Assembly: GCF_012844305.1 (NCBI RefSeq)
Contig: NZ_JABANE010000011.1
Span: 48,567 to 112,566, forward strand
Reading direction: 5' to 3'
Source of the DNA: Flammeovirga aprica JL-4
GTDB lineage: Bacteria; Bacteroidota; Bacteroidia; Cytophagales; Flammeovirgaceae
Length of the DNA: 64,000 nt
Shown here piece after piece: positions 19,369 through 29,791 of the stretch (its first letter is position 1; the number at the start of each line of letters is the position of its first letter). The notes beneath the pieces were generated by a model. The model ran no database searches and was not told the origin of the DNA. It saw nothing but the letters and a program-made list of their open reading frames with translations. Both the position numbers and the translations under genes were made by a program.

Positions 19369-19641
19369 TTAAGTTGTATAGTTAGTGTAGTATAGAAAAG
19401 CAGACAATAAACAATACATAAAAAGCTCCATCGCAACTAGCACAACATATTTTATTTTATGGATTAATATTCGGTCAAGAATTAAGGTGAAAAGTGAAAA
19501 TACTGCGAGTTTTATAAATAAAATAACCATAATAATTCTGAAATCATTATGATTACTAAGTCTATTAATCTGATAAACTGCTACCATAAAAAGCAGTGGA
19601 TTAAGAAGTAAGAAGGGTGTTACTCTTAGTTGAGTTTTCAT
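19369..19641 (-). CDS. Small hydrophobic membrane protein, unknown
   Basis: This 90-residue frame starts with ATG and has three hydrophobic segments (about 9-26, 36-58, 64-85) separated by short basic loops. That gives a small inner-membrane protein. There are no catalytic motifs and I do not recognise the family. It is isolated, with more than 250 bases on either side, inside the polysaccharide locus and on the same strand. The even spacing of hydrophobic segments supports a real gene over chance. Confidence 0.55.
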   Translation of the reverse strand: MKTQLRVTPFLLLNPLLFMVAVYQINRLSNHNDFRIIMVILFIKLAVFSLFTLILDRILIHKIKYVVLVAMELFMYCLLSAFLYYTNYTT

Positions 19642-20305
19642 GTGTGTTTTGTTATGCCATTCTTTATTTTGTTCTCCAAATATAACACTATCCTACAAGA
19701 AAATAGTAAGACAAAAAATAATTAAAATATCACATATCATATTTAAAGTCAGGGGCTTATAGAAAACGGTCCGTCTTTTTAACTTTCATCAAAAAATTAG
19801 TGTATCCATCAAAATACCAACAGGTCAAATTTATAATAAAGATTGACAAATGATACTTCTTCGTAAAACCAAAAATTTCAATTATAGATCTATTAAACAC
19901 TCTATCTCTTTGGTTCTAGTTTTTAATTTAAGTACTAAGCCGAAAATAAATAATAATTAATTCGTAATTATTTTTTGTGAGTACAACGCGAAAAAACGCA
20001 TAAATAGTGGTTCTATTTAAAGTTTTTGGAAGGCAGTAATCAGAAAAAATAATATGAGTTAGTGTTATTTATTTTTGTATTAGTACTTAAACATAAAAAA
20101 ACTGGAAGCGACTAAAAGTACTTCCAGTTAAAAATTTTGATTATTGTAATTAATGATGAATAATAACTTTACATGTATAATGTATCAAAAAACTGTGTTA
20201 TGTTCTCCGAAATAAGATAGTGTTGGGCTGTGCTATTTTACTTTACTAAATTATTCTCTTGTGAAATGAAGGAGCTGAAATTATTTCAACCCCTTCGTAT
20301 TTTTA
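19642..20305. other. Intergenic region downstream of susD
   Basis: This is 664 bases of AT-rich sequence. The susD terminator hairpin lies at 20100-20129. The remainder shows no supported gene, repeat or RNA. Confidence 0.5.
20100..20129 (-). terminator. Terminator of the susC-susD operon
   Basis: The arms AACTGGAAG (20100-20108) and CTTCCAGTT (20121-20129) pair across 12 bases, followed by a T run on the minus strand. It is about 180 bases past the susD stop. It separates the transporter operon from the enzyme genes. Confidence 0.75.
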
Positions 20306-21862
20306 TTAATAACCAGGGTTCTGATCTTCTTGATTAATACCTGGGTTACCTACAATTTCTGCTAATGGAATTGGGAATAATTCGTGCTTTCCAGCAACAA
20401 ACCCTCTTCCTGATAACTCTTGATTGGCAAGTCCCCAACGTACTAAATCCCAGAAACGAGAACCTTCATAGGCTAATTCTACTCTTCTCTCTTTTACAAT
20501 TGCATCAAATAAAGCTTGTCCTGATACCGTCGCATCATAGTTAATAAGACCACCTGCTCTTTGACGTAATTTGTTAAGCATTGCTCTAGCATCTGCTTCA
20601 CGACCTTGATTGTAATATGCTTCAGCTGCAAGTAATAAAACATCAGCATATCTAAGTAATCTCCAGTTGGTAGTGTAGTTCAACTCAGCATTTGCTCCAC
20701 CCTCAGTTGAAGTTTCTGACTCAAATGAAGTATACTTTGTTCGAACTAAACCTTCTGTATCCCAACCGTCAACGAATTCTTGACCGTAATACTTTTCTAA
20801 ACCTTCAGCATTTAACACTGTTCCATCTCTTCTTCCATCAGTTGCTTCAAAAGCATTAAATAATACCTGTGTTGGAGGTAAAAATCCCCATCCAGATCTT
20901 AATTTACCCTCTTTCTCTGGAACTGCTCCTTCAATCTCATTTAACTCTCTTGGACCAGATAACTGAATATGTCGGTTATCATGAGCATTTCTATTCCACT
21001 CTGTTGTACCCCAAGTGTCGCCATTACTGATAAAAGACGCTTCAAACAACGATTCGATACCAAATTCTGTAGTTTGTAAAGTCAAACTTTCAAAATCATC
21101 CTCTAAACCAACTTCTGAACCTTCCGTTTGGATCACTGCTTCTAATGGCGTAATTGCACCTGCATAATCACCTTTATAAACACGTACCTTACCTAATAAA
21201 CCATTAGCCGCTTGTTTATTCGCTCTGAAAGCATCACCTGTTCCAGCAAATGTTGACTTATCCGGAAGTACTTCTGCCGCCTCTAATAAATCTTTCTCTA
21301 TCTGAGCATATACTTCTGCTTTAGGCGTTCTTGCTTTACCTTCTTGCAATTCTACAGGAGGAACCAACCACAAAGGAACATCACCAAAAGCTGTCACCAA
21401 TTCAAAATAATAGAATGCTCTTAAGAACTTTGCTTCAGCAATCATTCTTTTCATCAAATCACTTCCATCTTCAGGAGCACTAGAGATAATCAAGTTAGCT
21501 CTATATACCCCAAAATAGTTGATATGATAATAGGAACGGATTCCTGCATTTTCAGGGTGCCAATTGAAATCATCAAGCTCCTGATACTGTGGTTGATCTG
21601 ATGAATTACCCCCACCGCAGTTCACATCATCCGATGGAAGGTTTTTGATTACATAACAGCTCGACCACCCTTGAAGCTGATCAGAAGACAACATATCATA
21701 CGCTGCAACTAAAGCCAATTCCACTTCATCTTCAGTCTGATAATAGTCTTCAGACTTTGACTTACCGTAAGGCTCTACTTCTAAAAATTTTGCTGAGCAT
21801 GAGCTTAAAACAGCAGCTGCTCCCAAAACGGTTAATACCTTTTTAAATTTATTGAATTTCAT
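20306..21862 (-). CDS. SusD/RagB-type glycan-binding lipoprotein
   Basis: This 518-residue lipoprotein has its acylated cysteine at position 22 (VLSSC). It has the helical TPR scaffold of the SusD family, recognisable from the N-terminal FLEVEPYGKS segment, RAFYYFELV in the middle, and a C-terminal LVRWGLANQ followed by the short NQEDQNPGY end. It sits on the outer face of the outer membrane, covers the SusC barrel and binds the incoming oligosaccharide. It lies 28 bases downstream of susC in the same operon. The bound glycan is probably the beta-glucan fragment made by the neighbouring GH5 enzymes. Confidence 0.95.
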   Translation of the reverse strand: MKFNKFKKVLTVLGAAAVLSSCSAKFLEVEPYGKSKSEDYYQTEDEVELALVAAYDMLSSDQLQGWSSCYVIKNLPSDDVNCGGGNSSDQPQYQELDDFNWHPENAGIRSYYHINYFGVYRANLIISSAPEDGSDLMKRMIAEAKFLRAFYYFELVTAFGDVPLWLVPPVELQEGKARTPKAEVYAQIEKDLLEAAEVLPDKSTFAGTGDAFRANKQAANGLLGKVRVYKGDYAGAITPLEAVIQTEGSEVGLEDDFESLTLQTTEFGIESLFEASFISNGDTWGTTEWNRNAHDNRHIQLSGPRELNEIEGAVPEKEGKLRSGWGFLPPTQVLFNAFEATDGRRDGTVLNAEGLEKYYGQEFVDGWDTEGLVRTKYTSFESETSTEGGANAELNYTTNWRLLRYADVLLLAAEAYYNQGREADARAMLNKLRQRAGGLINYDATVSGQALFDAIVKERRVELAYEGSRFWDLVRWGLANQELSGRGFVAGKHELFPIPLAEIVGNPGINQEDQNPGY

Positions 21863-21890
21863 TTTGAGTATTTCTTTTAATGTTGTTTGA

Positions 21891-24800
21891 TTAGAATGTC
21901 ACTGCAAGACCGAATAATACTTTTCTTGAAATTGGATAAGTACCGAAGTCAATACCTTGGGCGTTGTTATTTTGACTACCCACTTCAGGGTCCATTCCTT
22001 CATAACTTGTGAAAGTAAAGAAGTCATTAAGCGATACATATACTCTAGCTTTCTGCATTAATACTTTAGCAGCAATGTTTGTAGGCAATGTATATCCTAA
22101 TTGAATTTGTCTGATTTTCAAGTAGCTTGCATCTTGTACTAATAAATCACTCTTGAAATACTTATCTGAACTATAACCTGCTCTTGGATAAGTTGCTACA
22201 TCGCCATCTTGGATCCAACGATCAGCAGTTACACTTTGTAATCTGTTTGTCGCATTATTATCTGCTCTTGTGAAACCAATGAAGTTTTGGTGTCCAGTAG
22301 CTCCTTGTAAGAAAATATTCAAATCAAACCCTTTGTAAGCAGCCGATAAGTTAGCACCGAAAATGAAAGTTGGGTGTGGTGAACCGATGTTTGTAAGATC
22401 TTGCTCATTGATTCTTCCGTCACCGTTAACATCTTTAATAATTGGATCACCTGGAGCAAAATCTCCTGCAGCATCTTGGATGTTATTTGCTTCCATCCAC
22501 TGAGCAATGTGCGCTTGATCTCTGAAAATACCGTCATTTTGGTAACCTCTGAAGTACCATACTGGCAAACCTGCCTCGAAGTAAGTCACAGGACCTAACG
22601 TTGGTAAAGATACACCTTCAATTCTTGTCAATCCTTGTGATACTTCTACTACTTCATTCTTATTGAAAGCACCGTTAATACTTACATCATAAGTAAACTC
22701 ATGCTCTGAATTTCTATAACCTAAGATCATTTCAACACCTTCGTTAGAAACTGTTCCTGCATTTGCAAAAGGTGCGTTATTACCATATGATAAAGCAGGA
22801 GTAGATGGTGTCAATAAGTCTTTCGTTAACTTATTATAGTAATCAAAAGTGAAGTATAATTTGCTGTCGAATGCTCTTAAATCAAAACCAATGTTAGTTT
22901 GTTCTGAAGTTTCCCATTTCAAGTTAGGGTTCGCTAAAAACTCAGGTTCTGCACCCGTTAATAATCCATCATTACCATTAGGATAGAAAATATTTGTTGT
23001 AGTAATCAAAGATCTGTATTGATCAACACCTAAGTTAGATAAACTACCATTTCTACCCCAGCTACCTCTGATTTTCAAGTAATCAATGGCATCCACTGAC
23101 CAGAAGCTTTCATTGGAAACATTCCAGCCCAAAGAGAATGATGGGAATGTACCAAATTGATTATTAGGAGAGAATAATGAAGAACCATCTCTACGGAATG
23201 TAGCTTCGAAGATATATCTATTATCATAATCATATGATAAACGTCCAAAGTAAGAAGTCATTCTTTTTGTTTCATTTCTACCTGTAACTCTATCGTTATC
23301 TCTTGAGTCAACATAATCAGGGTATCTGAATAAATCATTCTCTTTTACCATATTTCCTGATCTAGTATCAAGGTTACGGTATTTGTTCTCTTGAGATGAC
23401 ATACCTACTAAAGCAGTGAAAGAGTGCTTATTGATTTTTGTAGTGTATGTAGCAAAGTTCTCCCATAACCAATTGTTCCAGTGTTGCTCGTTTGCTGATA
23501 CTGTAGGTGCATTGCTCTCTAAGTTTGAGTTGGCCCAGAATGAAGGGTTCCAGCTGTTGAAACTTCCTTGCGTAACATCTAAACCGATACGAGAGCTGAT
23601 TTTCAAACCTTTAATTGGTTTTAAATTCACCATACCTGTAGAAAGCATTTTATTCTCTTTATAAACACCCTTTTCATTCGCCAAGCGGATCAACGGGTTA
23701 ATAATCTCACCTTTTAAGAAATCATTGTTTGATAAACCAAAGTAATTTCCATTCTCATCTCTTCTTAAAATTTTACCTTCATCCAATTTTTCCTGCATAT
23801 AAGGAGTCAATTGGTTAGGTGCATATCTCGCTTCCCCTGTAGGGTCCATCATCAACGCACTGTTTACAATACCGTTAAATGCTTCATCCTCTGTAATTGA
23901 AGATCTTGAAAAGCTTGTCAATGCAACATTAGCTTGAACATCAATCCATTTTTTAAGATTTCTAGTCACATTCAAACGACCATTGTAACGTTCATAACTG
24001 GCAGTGCTACCACCAATAATACCATCTTGAGAAGTATAACCTGCACTCAATAAGTACGATCCTTTTTCAGATCCGCCTGAGAATGATAAGTTATGCATCA
24101 CCATTGGAGCTTGCTCTGAAGCTTCATCCAGCCAGTTTGTTCCTTGTCCGTGTTCAGCAGGATCTGGAACATAACCTTTTGAAGGATCGTGAACTTCTCT
24201 CATGAAAGTCGCATACTCATTAGCATTCATCATTTTCGGCTTCAAATTTAAACTCTGAATACCATACTGGAAAGAGTAATCAATATTAGATCTTCCATCT
24301 TTATTACCACCTTTCGTTGTGATGATTACTACACCGTTTGCACCTTCAGAACCATAGATTGCAGATGAAGCCGCATCTTTTAGTACTTCCATTGATGCAA
24401 TATCTGATGGCGCTAGAAAACTGATGTTATTAGTTTTCATACCGTCTACGATGTACAATGGATCACTATTACCATTTGAACTCGCACCACGAATACGAAC
24501 TTTAATACCATTACCTGGAGAGCCTGATTGAGGTGAAACCGTTACACCTGCTGCTTTACCTTGTAGCGCTTGCTCAGCACTGATTGCCGAACTGACAATA
24601 TCATCTGCCTCCACACTTGCAATTGCACCCGTTACTAGAGATTTTTTCTGTACACCGTAACCAATTACAACCACTTCTTCTAGTTGTTCCTGATCTATTG
24701 CCAAAGTCACATCAAATACTGTTTGCGTGCCAATAACACGCTCTGTTGGCTTATATCCCACGAAAGTGAAAACTAACGCTTCCGCATCATCCGCTACATT

Positions 24801-25007
24801 AAGTTTAAATTGTCCGTTGAAATCTGTTACAGTACCTATAGTTGTTCCTTTTACCTTGATGTTAACTCCTGGTAGGGGTTCATTTCCTTCACCTAAGATT
24901 GTTCCCGTTAATACTTTTTCTTGAGCCCAAGATTGAGCACTGAAAAGCATTATAAAAGACATAGAGAGCACCCAAGCTATGCTTTTAAAATTAATTAGTT
25001 TGTGCAT
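21891..25007 (-). CDS. SusC/RagA-type TonB-dependent transporter
   Basis: This 1038-residue outer-membrane transporter has a signal peptide (1-28). A carboxypeptidase-regulatory-like domain (about 33-110, with LPGVNIKVKGT) precedes a linker containing EEVVVIGYGVQKK, the usual SusC motif before the plug. The plug (about 120-240) and the 22-strand barrel follow. The last residues end in an aromatic-containing beta-signal (VLFGLAVTF). It imports oligosaccharides in a TonB-driven way together with SusD. It has no STN domain, so it probably does not signal through an anti-sigma factor. A long untranslated region lies upstream (25008-25480). Confidence 0.96.
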   Translation of the reverse strand: MHKLINFKSIAWVLSMSFIMLFSAQSWAQEKVLTGTILGEGNEPLPGVNIKVKGTTIGTVTDFNGQFKLNVADDAEALVFTFVGYKPTERVIGTQTVFDVTLAIDQEQLEEVVVIGYGVQKKSLVTGAIASVEADDIVSSAISAEQALQGKAAGVTVSPQSGSPGNGIKVRIRGASSNGNSDPLYIVDGMKTNNISFLAPSDIASMEVLKDAASSAIYGSEGANGVVIITTKGGNKDGRSNIDYSFQYGIQSLNLKPKMMNANEYATFMREVHDPSKGYVPDPAEHGQGTNWLDEASEQAPMVMHNLSFSGGSEKGSYLLSAGYTSQDGIIGGSTASYERYNGRLNVTRNLKKWIDVQANVALTSFSRSSITEDEAFNGIVNSALMMDPTGEARYAPNQLTPYMQEKLDEGKILRRDENGNYFGLSNNDFLKGEIINPLIRLANEKGVYKENKMLSTGMVNLKPIKGLKISSRIGLDVTQGSFNSWNPSFWANSNLESNAPTVSANEQHWNNWLWENFATYTTKINKHSFTALVGMSSQENKYRNLDTRSGNMVKENDLFRYPDYVDSRDNDRVTGRNETKRMTSYFGRLSYDYDNRYIFEATFRRDGSSLFSPNNQFGTFPSFSLGWNVSNESFWSVDAIDYLKIRGSWGRNGSLSNLGVDQYRSLITTTNIFYPNGNDGLLTGAEPEFLANPNLKWETSEQTNIGFDLRAFDSKLYFTFDYYNKLTKDLLTPSTPALSYGNNAPFANAGTVSNEGVEMILGYRNSEHEFTYDVSINGAFNKNEVVEVSQGLTRIEGVSLPTLGPVTYFEAGLPVWYFRGYQNDGIFRDQAHIAQWMEANNIQDAAGDFAPGDPIIKDVNGDGRINEQDLTNIGSPHPTFIFGANLSAAYKGFDLNIFLQGATGHQNFIGFTRADNNATNRLQSVTADRWIQDGDVATYPRAGYSSDKYFKSDLLVQDASYLKIRQIQLGYTLPTNIAAKVLMQKARVYVSLNDFFTFTSYEGMDPEVGSQNNNAQGIDFGTYPISRKVLFGLAVTF

Positions 25008-25379
25008 GTTTTCTTTAATAAATAAAAAGAATAAAAAAGTAATTAAAAATTCGGTAAATAGAATTTTTTAAAGAGAATCTGAAATAGATCCTTTTAGTTT
25101 TTGCTTGAATAACATTGAAGACTAACCTTGCTTTAATTAAATAAGAGAGCCAATGTTGTCTTAATAGTTAATTGTCAAAATTTAAACAGTTATAATAAAT
25201 TCATAAAAGTAGATTGCGATTTGTAAATAATTCATTTCATTGCTGACGTCATACACAATCTTAGGGAGATCCCATTTGTTAACAAAATAAAATAAAATAC
25301 ATTTTTACACTTCTAATACTACATTATTACACACTCACAAACACAAGCAGTTCAATAACAATAGTTTACAAACAAAAAA

Positions 25380-25407
25380 AGCCTTAAAATTAATACATTT
25401 TAAGACT
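25380..25407 (-). terminator. Terminator downstream of cinA
   Basis: The arms AGCCTTAAAAT and ATTTTAAGACT (25380-25390 and 25397-25407) pair with one G-U. They are bordered by A and T runs, so the hairpin could work in both directions. The rest of 25008-25480 holds the susC leader and no other feature that I can support. Confidence 0.8.
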
Positions 25408-25480
25408 CTTTTTTTACTACATTAACATTGTGATTTTTAGAATTTTCATTTAAAAAAATCACTTAACAAAATATTTCATA

Positions 25481-26737
25481 CTAATTCCCGGATTTCAATT
25501 CTTCTAAAAGCCACTTAAAAACTGAATTAGTCGTCACTGTCACATTCAATTTTCTGTTATTATAAAGTTTTAATAATTTGGCTTCTGTCTTTTCAGCTGT
25601 TGATAAAGCAATCCAGATCGTTCCTACCGGCTTATCCTTAGTCCCTCCGGAAGGTCCTGCAATGCCTGTAGTAGCCACTCCATAATCTGAATTGTACTTT
25701 TCACGGACATTATTTGCCATTTGAAGTGCTACTTGCTCACTTACCGCTCCAAAATTCTTTAAACTTTCTGAGGTCACTCCTAATTGTGACTCTTTTACTT
25801 CATTACTATAAGAAACGATACCACCATTATAATAAGCAGATGCCCCCGGAATACCAGTGATAGTCTTTGCGATGTTACCACCTGTACAAGATTCAGCTGT
25901 AGCCAAGCTCAGTCCTTTTTCTTTCAAAAGATCCGATACGACCAATTCAATGTCAATATCTTCTTCTGCATAAAGATTTTCACCCAACAATTCTCTGAGC
26001 TTTACAACCTCTTTTTCTATTTTATCTTTTAAATCCGTTTCGTCATAACTCACACCTGTAATTCTCAACCTCACTTGTCCCATGCGTGGCAAATAGGCTA
26101 AACTCAGTTCTTCGGGAAGATTTTCTTCCCAATCTTCTATCATTTCAGCCAATTTAGACTCAGGAATCCCCATGGTTCTCATCATCTTATGTACTATAAA
26201 AGGTGTATGGTATTTCTCTTGCAACTGATTCAAAACATGATTTTCCATCAGGTATTTCATTTCATGAGGAACACCCGGCATAGAAACAATTGTCTTTTCT
26301 CCATTTTCAAACCACATACCCGGTGCTGTGCCCACTTTATTCATTAAAACTTTTCCATTGGAAGGAATGTCGGCCTGCATTCTATTTAAAACCGTCAATT
26401 CTCTATTTCTTGCCTTAAAAAGTTCCGCGATATTATCATATACCTCTTGATGGAAAGTCATTTCTACACCAAAATATTCAGCAATAGTATTTTTTGTTAT
26501 ATCATCTTTTGTAGGTCCTAAACCACCTGTAATCAGCACTACATCAGCTCTTGACTGTGCTTCCTCTAGTATGGTTAAAATTTCTTCCTTAGTGTCACCA
26601 ATGGAAGTTTTACGTATTACCTTAAAGCCTTTTTTGTTTAGTTCAGTTCCCATCCATTGGGAGTTTGTGTCCGTTATCTGTCCATAAAGAATTTCATCTC
26701 CTATGGTAACTATTTCTACGTAAGTATGCGTTTTCAT
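25481..26737 (-). CDS. cinA: CinA: nicotinamide-nucleotide amidohydrolase with MoCF-like domain
   Basis: This 418-residue cytoplasmic protein has the two-domain CinA layout. The N-terminal molybdopterin-binding-like domain (about 1-170) contains EIVTIGDEILYGQITDTN and LITGGLGPTKDD. The C-terminal deamidase domain (about 258-415) contains TAESCTGG and ATTGIAGPSGG. The C-terminal part converts nicotinamide mononucleotide to nicotinate mononucleotide in NAD recycling. The N-terminal part acts on ADP-ribose compounds in characterised members. The length is normal. It is divergent from anmK, with about 50 bases between the start codons, so the two promoters overlap. Confidence 0.95.
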   Translation of the reverse strand: MKTHTYVEIVTIGDEILYGQITDTNSQWMGTELNKKGFKVIRKTSIGDTKEEILTILEEAQSRADVVLITGGLGPTKDDITKNTIAEYFGVEMTFHQEVYDNIAELFKARNRELTVLNRMQADIPSNGKVLMNKVGTAPGMWFENGEKTIVSMPGVPHEMKYLMENHVLNQLQEKYHTPFIVHKMMRTMGIPESKLAEMIEDWEENLPEELSLAYLPRMGQVRLRITGVSYDETDLKDKIEKEVVKLRELLGENLYAEEDIDIELVVSDLLKEKGLSLATAESCTGGNIAKTITGIPGASAYYNGGIVSYSNEVKESQLGVTSESLKNFGAVSEQVALQMANNVREKYNSDYGVATTGIAGPSGGTKDKPVGTIWIALSTAEKTEAKLLKLYNNRKLNVTVTTNSVFKWLLEELKSGN

Positions 26738-26789
26738 TGCTTATTATTAATATAAATGCGAAATTAAATGATTCAAATCTGCAACTAAA

Positions 26790-27971
26790 ATGAGTAGTAA
26801 AAACAAATTTCGATTAATAGGCGTGATGTCTGGAACAAGTCTAGACGGCATTGACCTATGTTATGCTGAATTTTGGAAAGATAGTCAAAAACAGTGGCGT
26901 TATTCAATGCCCTTCGTTGACAGCGTTGATTACGATGAGGATTGGAAAAACAAACTCGACACCGCTGAACATCTTTCAGCCCTTGAATATATAAAATTAG
27001 ACCGAGCTTTAGGTAGAAAGATTGGGATGCATGTCCGATCTTTCATTGATAGGAACAATTTAAAAGTCGATTTTGTTTGCAGTCATGGCCATACAATTTT
27101 TCATCAGCCCGAAATTGGTATTACTTCTCAGATTGGTCACGGCCCTGCTATTGCTAGATATGCTGGCTGTAATGTGATCAACGATTTTAGAGTGGCCGAC
27201 TTGGCTTTTCAAGGACAAGGTGCTCCTTTAGTGCCTATTGGGGATCGTTTGTTGTTTCATGAATATCATTATAGACTGAATTTAGGGGGAATTGGAAATA
27301 TCTCTTTTGAGGTCAATAATGAAACGATTGCCTTTGACACCTCCCCTGCCAATATGCCTTTAAATTATTTTGTAAGAGAAATAAACAAGGAGTTTGATGA
27401 AGATGGACAGCTCGCTAGAGAGGGTGTGGTAAATCAAAAAGTATTGGAGGAATTGAATCAACTTCCTTTTTATGAAAACTTTGAAGTGAAGTCTTTAGGG
27501 AAGGAATGGTTTTTAGACACTTTTCTACCTATTATTTCTAAAGTAGAGAAATTAGAAGACCGATTGTCTACTTCTGTAGAACATACTGCTATTCAAGTTG
27601 GCAAAGTAATTGAATTTGCCTCTCAAAAATCAAAACTGCATTTCGGTAAGGAAAAACTTTTGATTACAGGAGGCGGTGCTTTTAATTCCTATTTGATAGA
27701 AAGAATACAACATCATTGCCCCAATATTGAAATCGTTATTCCTCCAAAAGAAATTATTACACATAAAGAAGCCTTACTTTTTGCCTTCTTAGGTTGCCTA
27801 CGTCTGAAAAAAGAGGTTAATTGTCTTAAGAGTGTCACGGGGGCTACCATAGATAACTGCGGCGGCGTGATTCACTATCCTTTTGTAAAACACGAAGAGG
27901 AAGACATTCCTTCATTAACTGATAATGAAGAAATGCCCTCATTTAATAAAATAATGGGCTGTGGAGGTTAA
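26790..27971 (+). CDS. anmK: Anhydro-N-acetylmuramic acid kinase
   Basis: This 393-residue cytoplasmic enzyme phosphorylates and opens 1,6-anhydro-MurNAc released during peptidoglycan turnover, giving MurNAc-6-phosphate. The family hallmarks are GVMSGTSLDGID at the N-terminus (ATP-binding loop), DFRVADLAFQGQGAPLVP, LNLGGIGNIS and, near the end, GATIDNCGG. The length matches the family. It is followed after 31 bases by a rhomboid protease gene on the same strand. Confidence 0.95.
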   Translation: MSSKNKFRLIGVMSGTSLDGIDLCYAEFWKDSQKQWRYSMPFVDSVDYDEDWKNKLDTAEHLSALEYIKLDRALGRKIGMHVRSFIDRNNLKVDFVCSHGHTIFHQPEIGITSQIGHGPAIARYAGCNVINDFRVADLAFQGQGAPLVPIGDRLLFHEYHYRLNLGGIGNISFEVNNETIAFDTSPANMPLNYFVREINKEFDEDGQLAREGVVNQKVLEELNQLPFYENFEVKSLGKEWFLDTFLPIISKVEKLEDRLSTSVEHTAIQVGKVIEFASQKSKLHFGKEKLLITGGGAFNSYLIERIQHHCPNIEIVIPPKEIITHKEALLFAFLGCLRLKKEVNCLKSVTGATIDNCGGVIHYPFVKHEEEDIPSLTDNEEMPSFNKIMGCGG

Positions 27972-28002
27972 AACTCAATACTGCGGCTAAAAATGTCAAA
28001 TT

Positions 28003-28590
28003 ATGAAAATACAATATAATGCACCGGTCACACTGACATTTACATTTATCAGTGCGGCCTTTATAATTCTAAAATCTTTTCTCTATATAGACCTTACCTT
28101 ATTTTTCTCTGTAGGAGGATTTGGCAGTATGAGTTTATTTTCCCCTTTCACATACTTCAGATTGTTTTCTCATGTAATCGGGCATGGCAGTTGGGAGCAT
28201 TTTATGGGAAATTTCACTTACATACTTCTTCTAGGACCTATTTTAGAAGAGAAATACGGCAGTAAGCAATTGTTATCCATGATTTTGATGACAGCACTGA
28301 TCACCGGTTTGATCAATGCCTTTTTCTTGACGAGCGGTCTTTTGGGAGCTAGTGGAGTTGTATTTATGTTCATACTATTGAGCTCTATTGTCAATGTACA
28401 AAAAGGTAAACTGCCACTCACTTTTGTATTGATTGTTATCTTATTTATCGGTCAGGAATTACTCTCCGTTTTTGATGATGACAACATCTCTCAATTAGCA
28501 CATATTGTTGGTGGTATTTGTGGTGCAATCTTCGGTTTTGGAATTGACAGAAGAACTACAAAAAAGATTTCATCCAAGAATCTAGTTTGA
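28003..28590 (+). CDS. Rhomboid-family intramembrane serine protease
   Basis: This 195-residue protein has about six membrane helices. The catalytic Ser117 lies in LLGASGVV and the partner His167 in LAHIVGG, and HxxxN-type residues lie in HGSWEHFMGN on the second helix. This is the compact six-helix bacterial form. It cleaves membrane proteins within or near the bilayer, but the substrate is unknown. It is probably co-transcribed with anmK, and a good terminator follows. Confidence 0.92.
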   Translation: MKIQYNAPVTLTFTFISAAFIILKSFLYIDLTLFFSVGGFGSMSLFSPFTYFRLFSHVIGHGSWEHFMGNFTYILLLGPILEEKYGSKQLLSMILMTALITGLINAFFLTSGLLGASGVVFMFILLSSIVNVQKGKLPLTFVLIVILFIGQELLSVFDDDNISQLAHIVGGICGAIFGFGIDRRTTKKISSKNLV

Positions 28591-28610
28591 GAAACACTGT
28601 TACTATATTT

Positions 28611-28647
28611 TAACCCTTGTAAAGGTTCTATAACTTTACAAGGGTTA
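28611..28647 (+). terminator. Terminator after the rhomboid gene
   Basis: The 14-base arms TAACCCTTGTAAAG and CTTTACAAGGGTTA pair around a nine-base loop, followed by a T run on the plus strand. Confidence 0.85.
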
Positions 28648-29020
28648 TTTTTTGTTATAAATCTACAATCACCCCAACCTATTCTCTGTTTTACACATTG
28701 TTATTTTTAGTTGGTTGAAAAAGCGGAAGAGTGATATTTCCGGTATTGCGATATAATCTTGTGTGTATAGGCATGTTTTAAAAATGAGGAGGACATGCTT
28801 CAATTATTTGAACTTTAATTAAAAAAGAAATCACTACTCGTACTAGGCTGTTGAGCATTTAAATACTACAACAATAGCTTAAATCTTTCTCACTTTCTGA
28901 GGTTAATGCAACGTGATAGTAAGTCTCCATTTTAATAATGGGTGTTTACATTTTGCGTCTTGACCTCTTGCCCTTATGAGGGAAACTAAATTATATGATT
29001 AAGAACTTAACACTACTATA
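28648..29020. other. Intergenic region before the DUF2490 gene
   Basis: About 370 bases with no supported gene, hairpin or repeat. It contains the promoter region of the following gene, but I could not place a clear -7 element. Confidence 0.45.
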
Positions 29021-29716
29021 ATGAAGAGGATTATCATAACGTTGTTGCTATTATTAAGCACTATTTCTACTTATGCTCAAAATACTGGTCAGTGGGGCGC
29101 CGCCTATTTAAAGGTGCGCCTTTCGGATAAATTGGGATATTATGGTGAGCATCACTTACGTTATACGGACAAAGGTACCGGTTATGAATTGCATAAGAGT
29201 TACAACAGAATGGGTTTGAATTACTTTGTGAATGATAATTTTGACATTGTAGTAGGCCCTGCCATCATTGGTAAATTTAATCAAGATATTGAGAGTACAG
29301 ATGACCCCTTTGATCAGACTACTTTGATGGAATACAGAATCTGGCATCAGTATTTATACCATCATTATTGGGGCAGAGTCAAATTTTACCATCAAGTACG
29401 TATTGAACACCGTTGGGAAGAAAAAGTAGATTATACCAAGTATAGTAATAGATACCGTTATAAGCTTTATGCATACATCCCGCTCAATAACGAACACATA
29501 GAACCGGGGACATTTTATTTAGTCCCTTCAGTAGAACTTTTTATGCATGATAATCATGATGAAAGTTTGGAAGATTTGCGTATCTATAATGCATTAGGTT
29601 ATAGAATAGATGAGCATACTAGTTTCACGGCCGGTCATATGTGGACTTATAATCATGCGGCTACAAGTAATGTGTTTCGATTTACTTTATATATTGATTT
29701 TGACCTCAGAGATTAA
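29021..29716 (+). CDS. DUF2490 family outer-membrane beta-barrel protein
   Basis: This 231-residue protein has a signal peptide (1-19, ending TYAQ). It then has alternating strands rich in aromatic residues (YYGEHHLRY, RIWHQYLYHHY, YHQVRIEHRW) and ends with a strand finishing FDLRD. This is the DUF2490 pattern, predicted to be a 10-12-strand outer-membrane barrel. No biochemical role is established for the family. It is followed after 75 bases by another envelope-protein gene on the same strand. Confidence 0.85.
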   Translation: MKRIIITLLLLLSTISTYAQNTGQWGAAYLKVRLSDKLGYYGEHHLRYTDKGTGYELHKSYNRMGLNYFVNDNFDIVVGPAIIGKFNQDIESTDDPFDQTTLMEYRIWHQYLYHHYWGRVKFYHQVRIEHRWEEKVDYTKYSNRYRYKLYAYIPLNNEHIEPGTFYLVPSVELFMHDNHDESLEDLRIYNALGYRIDEHTSFTAGHMWTYNHAATSNVFRFTLYIDFDLRD

Positions 29717-29791
29717 TTTTTTTCTTTTTTTGAGTACAAACCTATCTCCTCTCTCTTTACTGGACTAAATACTTAATCAAATTATACTGAC

